Assembly (NCBI GenBank): GCA_000934455.1
Contig: KN882820.1
Span: 124,124 to 148,675 of the forward strand
DNA from: Apostichopus parvimensis
Lineage: Eukaryota; Echinodermata; Holothuroidea; Aspidochirotida; Stichopodidae
Length of the DNA: 24,552 nucleotides
Direction: 5' to 3'
Under the pieces are notes generated by a model that worked only from the letters and a program-made list of their open reading frames with translations, made no database searches and had not been told where the DNA came from. Shown piece by piece: positions 18,480 through 24,552 of this stretch (the stretch's first letter is position 1; every line of letters starts with the position of its first letter). The translations under genes and the position numbers were made by a program.

Positions 18480-18800
18480 AATAATAATAATAATAATAAT
18501 GGACATTTATAATGCGCCGGTATCCGTCAAAAAAGACACTCATGGCGCAGTGACACAAACAGTGCGACAGCAAAACAAAAAACAGTAAAACAGAGTACAA
18601 GACAAAAATGCAAGCAAAAATGGGCAACAATGAACAATTAATTAAACAGTTTTCATCAGATGAGTCTTGAGAGAGCTTTTAAAAGACGCAAGAGATAGGC
18701 TGTGTTTTATATGGAAGGCTGTTCCACAGAGAAGGGGCAGCAGCAGCAAAAGCTCTTTTGCCCCCATGATCGATTTGAGCGATTTTTACACGCAAGTCAT
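18480..18800 (-). mobile_element. 3' end of a LINE (CR1-like), decayed
   Basis: The minus strand reads GGKRAFAAAAPSLWNSLP, the conserved C-terminal signature of CR1/L2-type reverse transcriptase ORFs. After a frameshift it reads FKSSLKTHLMK before a stop. A 3' UTR and an (ATT)n tail (18480-18500) follow. This is a 5'-truncated, frameshifted insertion in intron 10. Confidence 0.85.
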
Positions 18801-18883
18801 TTATTGTGTGATCTCATGAAACTACGATTTGTGAAGTGAAACTCGTTATAAGAGTGTTTAATTCTTCTTCTCTACTATTTTAG

Positions 18884-19183
18884 AACTCGGCCGAAGCCTT
18901 TCTGAGGGGGAATATTTACAACACCAATGTCGATCTGGTGAAAAAGTACCAGGATGCTCAGCTACATAACTGTCGAGAATCGAGAGTGAGAGAAGCCAAG
19001 CTCCAGTCTCTTCTTAGGTTTGAGATGGAGGTGGCCTCTCCGACGGAGGTCAAAGTCGGCGAGAGGCCAGAGGTGAAAGGTCAGAGGTCAAGTGATGTGG
19101 AGGTCACTCAACCCAGTTTAAATTCTTCAGCCGACGAACAGGAGTCGGAACTGCCGGAGGAACTGCAACAGAGCGTCGACGAG
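18884..19183 (+). CDS. TICRR: TICRR exon 11: end of Sld3/Treslin domain and acidic linker
   Basis: The acceptor is TCTACTATTTTAG|AACTCG and the donor is GACGAG|GTGAGG, phase 0 on both sides, exactly 100 codons. The first half has the conserved block RESRVREAKLQSLLRFEME, the counterpart of the vertebrate KVRECQLQVFLRLEM helix. The second half is a Glu/Ser-rich linker with one SP (ASPTE) and ends EELQQSVDE, which leads into exon 12. The coding part starts before the first ATG at 18938, which is internal. Confidence 0.95.
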
Positions 19184-19377
19184 GTGAGGCCTTACTCTAG
19201 CTCTCTTTATCTCTTTCTTTTGTTATGCAAATAGTTTCAATGGTTTCTACAGTAAATAAACTCAGGTATTAATGCTTAAATGCCAAATGTCCTTTGCTGG
19301 TTTGCTTGAATTTGTTTTGTTTGTTCTTGAAAATGGTCACTAACATTGGAAACAGCTTGCTTTTCCTCCTAGTGTAC

Positions 19378-19422
19378 TTGTATGTATGTATTTTAGATCT
19401 TCCTGTAAGCAGGAACTCGCGA
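19378..19422 (-). mobile_element. SINE tail fragment
   Basis: The minus strand has the CGCGAGTTCCTGCTTACAGG hairpin block followed by an ATAC tail, the same 3' end as the SINE at 1-372. A separate 12-bp-type repeat of TTGTATTTG/TTGTACTTG abuts it at 19423-19492. Confidence 0.65.
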
Positions 19423-19492
19423 TTGTATTTGTAATTGTACTTGTATTTGTACATGTAATTGTACTTGTATTTGTACTTGTATTTGTAAAAAG
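19423..19492. repeat. Minisatellite TTGTACTTGTAT
   Basis: TTGTATTTGTA, TTGTACTTGTA and TTGTACATGTA alternate for about 70 bp. Confidence 0.8.
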
Positions 19493-19499
19493 TTTTGCC

Positions 19500-19981
19500 A
19501 CACGGTATGTGGAGATATGTTTGCACAAATATAGATGAGATATGAGGTTTGAAATGATTTAAAGATTTCTCCACGTACACATTTGGCTAATTAGTAAATA
19601 GGGAAAACACTGCAGTTTTCCCAGGCACCCTGTTATAATCTATTGATCGATTGAAGTTCTTTGATTGTTCAAGTGATTCTTTTTTTGTGGTTTAAAGTAG
19701 GCAAAACATTTTCTTGTTTTGGTTAGGTTACAGGAAGTCTGACCAGTGAGCCAGGGATGTTACAATTTCCATCTTTGTTGTAAATTCCCTGTTCCCATAG
19801 CAACTGAACTCATGATTTGTGCTTTACATTAAATTACAGCAAATAAGAGAATACTTTGTACATCTATTACAGTGTATTTAAAAAAAAAAAAACGAAAAGA
19901 TTTCTTGCGATCCTGGTTCAGATGTTAGCAAGAATATCTACTCTCTGTTGATATATCAGTCCATTTTATTTTTAACCACAC
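19500..19981. other. Part of intron 11 without features
   Basis: AT-rich with an A-run at about 19880-19892; nothing else is seen. Confidence 0.5.
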
Positions 19982-20347
19982 TTAAAGGCATTGAAGACTC
20001 ACCCCAAACCGTGTGCGGCCATCTTAAAAAGTTAACTTTCCGTTGCTTGCAAGTGACGTTTTTGTTTGTGTCGCTACAAAATGCGGACAGTAATGAAACG
20101 TGATACCTTGTTATCATTTATCTAGACCTGAGATGTCCATCCCTGCTATATACACTGTGTTGTGGGTATTGACCGTAGCTGCATGTACTGACTGTGCACT
20201 AGTGTCTAATTACTGACGGTAGCAAGCTGTGTGTGTATTTTCTGGGATCGATTGTGGTGTCTAACACTTCTGCTACACCTCATTCGAAACTAGGTCAGAT
20301 TACCGGCATCAGACGTTTCTTCTTGCGCGAGTCTTCATACCCTTTAA
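19982..20347. mobile_element. TTAA-type MITE, copy B, in intron 11
   Basis: The termini TTAAAGGCATTGAAGACTC and GAGTCTTCATACCCTTTAA form an inverted repeat with TTAA at each end. It matches copy A (2939-3294) in reverse orientation. It ends 39 nt before exon 12, directly against that exon's pyrimidine tract. Confidence 0.9.
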
Positions 20348-20386
20348 ATGTTTTTTTGGTTTTTTCTTTGTTTTTGTGTTAATTAG

Positions 20387-20469
20387 ATATCTCAGCTATT
20401 GTGCTCAATACCTCTTCTGGCTGATCATGAACAATTGTCATCCTTGCTAGAAGATGTTATTTTTCCGAG
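20387..20469 (+). CDS. TICRR: TICRR exon 12
   Basis: This 83-nt exon follows a long T-rich tract (GTGTTAATTAG|ATATCT) and ends at CCGAG|GTAAGA, phase 0 in and phase 2 out. It encodes ISQLLCSIPLLADHEQLSSL then LEDVIFPR. This matches the vertebrate helix pair VTDLLRMVCLTED...LAEFLEEILR. A TTAA-type MITE ends only 39 nt before the exon, so the branch point must lie in that gap or in the element. Confidence 0.92.
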
Positions 20470-21373
20470 GTAAGATGAAACTCTTTTACTAGCATTTAGA
20501 AGGAGTGATTGACTCCCTTTGAGGAAAGAATGGTCAGGACATACCCTTTGTTTGATCCCTTTTCAACTTTTTTTAGTTTAGATTCCTGAAAGTCTGAAAT
20601 ATGCATTTTCTTATTCATCCGGACGGTTTGACACCCACCCATTCTACCGGCGACCTAGGGTTTCATTTCATTTTTCATTTATTTATTTCCAGTATGAATA
20701 TAAATATTTATAAACAGGACATCAAAAGTGAGTATGTAATAAGAAAATATTATTTTAAAATGCTAGTGTACAAGAACAAAAATCAAAATATATGTATATA
20801 TATATATATATATACATATACGAAACGTACAATCGCAGCAGTCTACAATAAATTATCCAGATTACCATTTTGTAAATAAATAGCAGCACGATAAATAAAA
20901 CTATTTCTATACACATTAATTCTGAATTTTGGTGTTATTGCTTTGTTTCTCAAATTGTACCTAGTAGTTTTCTCGAAGTAGAGAGTTAAGTTCGGTATGC
21001 AAAGAATGTCTGTCATTTCTCTGTATGCAATTTACACTTCTAATGAACTCGTTTTTTCCCCCATCTGGTATACAATCATATCATAAGGAGTTGTCTTCTA
21101 ATTAAACCTTATAGATATGAAAATGTCAAAACAATGACCTTCCAGACCCTTCACAAAACTGAGACTATTTGTGGTGTCTGTGACAGTTTCGTTCAAAATA
21201 TGATGGAGTGAATCGATTAGACAAATTGTACAAATTTTGAGAGTTTCTACAAGTTATTTAAGGTGTTAAAAACATCAAATTTGCCGTTGCTGTGATCTGT
21301 GAAGCGTGAGACCATATTTGAGTGTAAAAAACGTTTCAAACATTTGTACCTTTTTTTATGCCTGAATTTTCAG
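20470..21373. other. Intron 12 with (AT)n
   Basis: A TA dinucleotide microsatellite lies at about 20788-20820. A 92-codon frame across it (20601-20879) has no recognisable content. The rest is AT-rich intron. Confidence 0.6.
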
Positions 21374-21547
21374 TTACAGTGACACTATACCATACTTGGT
21401 GAAAGCTGTTTATGAAGAATTAGGACATCCTGTGCCTAAACAGCTGAGGAGTCCTGCTAGCTCCAAACCATCAGTGAGGGCGCCCTCCTCCTATAAAGCA
21501 GTTAGGAGTTGGGGAAGCCATGACCCAGTGCTCTCGGTCTCCACCAG
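21374..21547 (+). CDS. TICRR: TICRR exon 13
   Basis: The acceptor is CTGAATTTTCAG|TTACAG and the donor is ACCAG|GTTAGT, phase 2 on both sides. It encodes SYSDTIPYLVKAVYEELGHP and VPKQLRSPASS, matching the vertebrate [23 protein letters not shown] segment. The rest is Ser/Pro-rich and ends DPVLSVST, similar to the vertebrate PLLSVPFLSS. The one S-P is in QLRSPASS. The frame runs on past the donor to 21584, but the donor fits and the downstream exon phase agrees. Confidence 0.94.
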
Positions 21548-21679
21548 GTTAGTCTACGGGCCAAGGTCACGGTTTAACGTTTAGCCTTTTTCCATCCCCT
21601 ATAACCTCTAGGTTCCCGGTTCAAAACCACACCATGAACCAGATTCAAGTCACCTATTTAAAAATAGTTGCTATGTAGT

Positions 21680-21895
21680 GTAGCTCGGCGTAATCTACCG
21701 TGGATTTGGTGCTTCTGGTTTGCGAATCGGGAGATTGGGTTTGGTTCTTTTCTTCCCCGATGGTTTAAACATTCTGCACCGTGGCTGGACTACAGCAATG
21801 ATAAATAGAGTGCCTTCCTTCTGATTTTGAGAACAATGAGGAACACACTGTCGTCTGACTGACGGGATGTTAAACGTAAACGGTCCCAGGAGCAG
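21680..21895 (+). mobile_element. SINE-like segment, intron 13
   Basis: An A-box-like TAGCTCGGCG (about 21679) and a B-box-like GGGTTTGGTTC (about 21737) are spaced as in tRNA-derived SINEs. A body follows that ends TGACGGGATGTTAAACG, close to the GACGTTAAA motif of the SINE at 1-372. The B box is imperfect and the borders are uncertain. Confidence 0.45.
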
Positions 21896-22400
21896 GAATG
21901 GGTGCGACAGTCAAACACCTGTCTTGTAGTTATCTGAACACTTCATAGAAGAGAAAGGTCTGATATAGAAACGCTGTGTTCATCCACAGTCTCCACACGG
22001 ATAGAGTTTGCAATGGGGTTCCAAACTGGCTTCCTAACCCAATGGGGGGAACACTAGTGATTCAGTGTTTGATATTTCATTCAAAGATTTTGCTGCCTCC
22101 CCTAATAAACTAAATTCCTCAAAATGTATATAGCATTTGATCAAATATTTCAACGACAACCTCAGGTTCCAAATGACACAAACTTTAACCGTAATTGCAA
22201 AACACAGTTTTAATTTGAATTTTCCAACTTGCATGTATGAGGGTAGTACAGTCACTGTAGTAATATGCAACATTTCAGAACTGATATCTGAACCATGCTG
22301 TGGGAATTGGGATGGCATTTCGTCCCTAGACAATAAAATGACATATTGAAAGATTTTGAAAGGATAATTGTTGAACCACCAGTTCCAGGGAATGTTTTGT
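21896..22400. other. Rest of intron 13
   Basis: No feature seen. Open frames on both strands here overlap each other and lack motifs. Confidence 0.5.
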
Positions 22401-22434
22401 GGGGGGTGGGGGAGGGGTGTGGGGGGAGAGAGGG
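22401..22434 (+). repeat. G-quadruplex-type tract before exon 14
   Basis: Four or more G-runs of 4-6 with loops of 1-3 nt lie 70 nt upstream of exon 14 on the sense strand, so the RNA could fold into a G-quadruplex close to the 3' splice site. Confidence 0.6.
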
Positions 22435-22504
22435 GTGAGTGTACTTATGGTATTCATTTTGCTCCCTCGCTTACCTGTCTTCTCAAAACTTCCGTTTCTT
22501 TCAG

Positions 22505-22592
22505 GTCTCGAAGTCTGTCTCGTCATCCGAGCTTAGCAGACATCGGCCATAAGAGGATGATAAATGTTCAGCCCAGAAGAACAAAGACAAAA
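22505..22592 (+). CDS. TICRR: TICRR exon 14
   Basis: The acceptor is CCGTTTCTTTCAG|GTCTCG and the donor is ACAAAA|GTGAGT, phase 2 in and phase 0 out. It encodes RSRSLSRHPSLADIGHKRMI and NVQPRRTKTK. RHPSLADIGHKRM matches the vertebrate [20 protein letters not shown] block, and the basic end resembles KRATKK. No S-P or T-P is present. Confidence 0.9.
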
Positions 22593-23435
22593 GTGAGTCA
22601 TTTTTGTGTCCTCTGTTGTATCTTTGTGAAATTATGAAAATAAAATCATAAAAGAATATGTCTGACAGTTGTTGAAGCAAGTAAAGTTGGACTTCGCTGA
22701 GATAACATTGAATTAATTTAGGGATTGGATGGGTTGTACATTTGTAGAGTTAAGGCTGTAGTAGTAATAGTGTCATCTGGTGTAGTAGTGGCTACCAATG
22801 CAAACACGGAAATGAAAGCTTTAATTATGCAGCGGAAGATATGTCGTTTCACAGTTGCTTCAATTCATTAGTACAGACTACAAATAGTATTTAATAAACA
22901 TGAATTTTTTCATGAAGTTAGGCAGTTAGGGAATAACAAAATGTGAGATTGTAGAAAAAATGTATAATACGTAGCATGTGAAATGAAGCACATGATATTT
23001 AATTCCCCACCTCACCACCCCCCCCCCCACCATGGGCCTGATCATTTTCTCAAGATCAAAACAAGAAATAGGAGATACAAGAGAATAAAGGGAAGTAGTT
23101 TCTTCTTCTGAAATGTCTCTTTAGGTACGAAATTTGCTACAAAAGAACTAGAAATATCTGAAAATGCTACAGCTGTGCCACCTGGATCCCACCAGCAGTC
23201 AGACACTTCCTTGTAACCAACCCCCTCCCACACCCCTGCACCTCCCACCAGTAACATCGTACCCCTAGTTAGAAACGTTGTCTTTCATCTCTGTTAAGAA
23301 ACTGCATCAAATAATATTGTAAGCAAATATAAGATAAATAATAGTGTACCTAGTAAGTAATGAGGAAACCTTTCTGTCACAGTGTGAAAATAATCTATTT
23401 CTCAATGATCTTCTCTCTTTCAATTTCTTTTCCAG
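22593..23435. other. Intron 14
   Basis: It has a C-run at about 23019-23029 and C-rich sequence at 23220-23250. No exon that fits phase was found. Confidence 0.5.
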
Positions 23436-23457
23436 ATATTAAGTAGCAAGAAAGAAG
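23436..23457 (+). CDS. TICRR: TICRR exon 15 (22-nt microexon)
   Basis: A pyrimidine-rich acceptor (TTTCTTTTCCAG|ATATTA) is followed after 22 nt by AAGAAG|GTGAGT. Phase 0 in and phase 1 out are exactly what exons 14 and 16 need; joining exon 14 directly to exon 16 would break the frame. It encodes ILSSKKE plus one base. Exon status is inferred from these constraints. Confidence 0.8.
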
Positions 23458-23972
23458 GTGAGTGTGTAATCTTCCAAGCATTTCTAATTTCAAATTTTGA
23501 GAATGTTTTATGCAGAAGATTACAGTAAGTCTATGAAGTGATGAACAAAAAAAAAGCAAAAAAAATACCAGAAATATGAAAATTCATATCTTCATCGTAC
23601 AAAGTGCTATGAGGATGTGAATGCACAGTGAGTTTTACTTGACGTCAACAAAATTTGATAGTAGAAAGGATAAAAATCATTGTATAAGGTGAAGGTTGAT
23701 ATTATCTACACGTTTCAAGACCTGGATTTACAAATCATGGGTTTTGATTTTTGACCTAGATTCAAGTGAGGTTCGTTGAGTGCGATCGAAATCAGGTCGT
23801 TTTCATTGGTTTACTCGAGTCAAGTGAAGTCATTTTGGATTGCAGAACTGGAGTCCTGTCAAGTCACCAGCAAAATGCTCTGAGTTTTACGAGCCAGTGA
23901 CTTGACCGTAATAACTAAACTATGTGATTTTGAGAAATGTCAAGTTGTCAACCATCCTTCCATAGGGTATTT

Positions 23973-24136
23973 CAGGCATGAGCTTTTTCCGAGAATTCGC
24001 GGAATATCCGTGATTTCTTTTATAACTTAGGGACAAAAACTATTATCCTAACACACTGTAGCATAGTCAAACTGGAGCCTATACCGCAATTTTTGCAAAG
24101 TTCCGTGATTTTTTTTTTACCCAAGGCTCATCCCTG
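23973..24136. mobile_element. Small TIR element, intron 15
   Basis: It is bounded by CAGGCATGAGC and GCTCATCCCTG, an 11-bp inverted repeat with one mismatch. GTATTT is repeated directly at both outer edges (23967-23972 and 24137-24142). The interior repeats TCCGTGATTT. The 164-bp size suggests a MITE; the superfamily is unclear because a 6-bp duplication is unusual for these termini. Confidence 0.6.
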
Positions 24137-24281
24137 GTATTTACCTTTGACTCAAGTCACATTTGATGTTGTAATACTGGTTTCCTTCAAAATTGACGAG
24201 AGTAATGTCTTCAACGGCACTGTACGGTGGTGACCTGTATGTAGAATTTCACTCTGATTTCTCGTGTCCTTTACGATACAG

Positions 24282-24387
24282 ATACTGACAAAGAAGCTCG
24301 GAGAGCAAAGAGAAACCTCTTCAGCGATGGAGGTAAACTGCCCAGACGAGAATCCGTGGCAGTTATGGAGGGTATCAGCCAACCGAG
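24282..24387 (+). CDS. TICRR: TICRR exon 16: TopBP1-docking region
   Basis: The acceptor is TTTACGATACAG|ATACTG and the donor is CCGAG|GTATGT, phase 1 in and phase 2 out. It encodes DTDKEARRAKRNLFSDGG, then KLPRRESVAVMEGISQP. KRNLF...RRESVAVMEG matches the vertebrate RRNLF...RSHSVSAVDG region. Between these two blocks vertebrates have an S-P-S-K CDK site, and this exon is shorter there and has no S-P or T-P. RNLF is an RxLF cyclin-docking type motif, as in p27. Beyond the donor the frame continues open into a LINE fragment. Confidence 0.93.
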
Positions 24388-24400
24388 GTATGTTAATATC

Positions 24401-24552
24401 CGATTTTCCAAAAGGGTAGTCCGGAGTAAACTCTGGAATTCTCTTCCTCATCACTTGATTGACACTTTTAAGAAGCATTTGAAAATTTATCTTTTTAGGC
24501 TTGAGTATGGGCATTAATCTTATTCGTTGTTTTATTCACATTATTGTGCCCA
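24401..24552 (+). mobile_element. LINE 3' end after TICRR exon 16
   Basis: The + strand reads RFSKRVVRSKLWNSLPHHLI, then DTFKKHLKIYLFRLEYGH and a stop at 24515-24517. LWNSLP...FKKxLKIYLF is the C-terminal signature of CR1/L2/RTE-like reverse transcriptase ORFs. Only the last 38 codons and part of a 3' UTR are inside the window. It begins about 13 nt after the exon 16 donor. Confidence 0.8.

Larger units (their letters stand above)
8142..24387 (+). other. TICRR: TICRR/Treslin gene, 16 coding exons, 3' part outside window
   Basis: Treslin acts in the nucleus at replication initiation. With MTBP it brings CDC45 to the loaded MCM helicase, and CDK phosphorylation lets it bind TopBP1. The sequence shows sixteen exons, all with GT-AG borders and matching phases, summing to 3,401 nt (1,133 codons plus 2 nt). 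The order of recognisable blocks matches vertebrate Treslin as I recall it: vWA-like domain, middle region, Sld3/Treslin domain, then a KRNLF-containing TopBP1-docking region. The long, poorly conserved C-terminal half and the stop codon lie beyond the window. Identity rests on several independent motif blocks in the right order; individual short exons are less certain. No cDNA was available. Confidence 0.93.

Noticed and set aside
19269-19580. Minus-strand frames rich in Tyr-Lys and Asn-Thr
   Set aside because: They are translations of the TTGTACTTG minisatellite.
22376-22440. C- and G-runs throughout the window as a functional series
   Set aside because: Homopolymers are scattered, differ in length and are prone to assembly error; only the tract near exon 14 was kept as a lead.
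24152-24514. 120-codon minus-strand open frame
   Set aside because: It is the antisense shadow of exon 16 and of the LINE tail, both of which are recognisable on the + strand.

Overview
The window is animal nuclear DNA. It carries GT-AG introns, short exons, many microsatellites and long C or G homopolymers, tRNA-derived SINEs, LINE 3' ends and several families of small inverted-repeat transposons. The repeat style, together with frequent TAGGCCTA-type sequence, suggests a marine deuterostome invertebrate. An echinoderm, perhaps a sea cucumber, is my best guess, but nothing here proves it.

The one gene I can identify is the 5' two thirds of TICRR (Treslin, the metazoan Sld3 counterpart) on the + strand. 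Its start codon is at 8142, and sixteen coding exons run to 24387, where the gene leaves the window. All sixteen exons join in phase (0,1,2,0,1,2,1,1,0,0,0,2,2,0,1) and give about 1,133 residues. In order these hold the vWA-like N-terminal domain (exon 1), a middle region (exons 2-7), a basic linker and the Sld3/Treslin CDC45-binding domain (exons 8-11), the helices after it (exons 12-13), and the region that in vertebrates docks TopBP1 (exons 14-16). Several exons (3, 6, 9, 10, 12, 15) are very short and were found by splice-site phase plus similarity to the vertebrate protein as I remember it. I could run no alignment.

Region 1-8141 has no gene I can identify. It holds a SINE with an expanded (ATAC)n tail (1-372), two copies of a hAT-type MITE with 8-bp target duplications (1039-1413, 2232-2537), a TTAA-type MITE (2939-3294), and a third inverted-repeat element with 8-bp flanking repeats (3808-4513). 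Two promoter-like motif clusters follow (5023-5305: CRE, NRF-1, CCAAT and a strong splice donor; 6097-6176: CRE, CCAAT, ETS). Next come a Penelope/hammerhead-like repeat (7388-7945) and a likely TICRR promoter with a perfect E2F site (7813-7825), about 320 bp before the start codon.

The introns carry more repeats. These are a TIR element with telomere-like repeats (intron 1), AGGTCA-rich diverged tandem units (intron 7), a 43-bp minisatellite whose every unit is a hairpin (intron 9), a foldback element (intron 9), a 150-bp tandem duplication, a SINE and a LINE 3' end (intron 10), the second TTAA MITE directly before exon 12 (intron 11), a SINE-like segment and a G-quadruplex-type tract (intron 13), and a small TIR element (intron 15). 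A second LINE 3' end starts a few bases after exon 16 and stays in the same reading frame.

I found no prokaryotic-type system, CRISPR array or clearly new gene family. The most useful leads are the apparent absence of S/T-P CDK sites next to a retained RxLF motif in the TopBP1-docking region, the in-frame LINE tail after exon 16, and the hairpin minisatellite.
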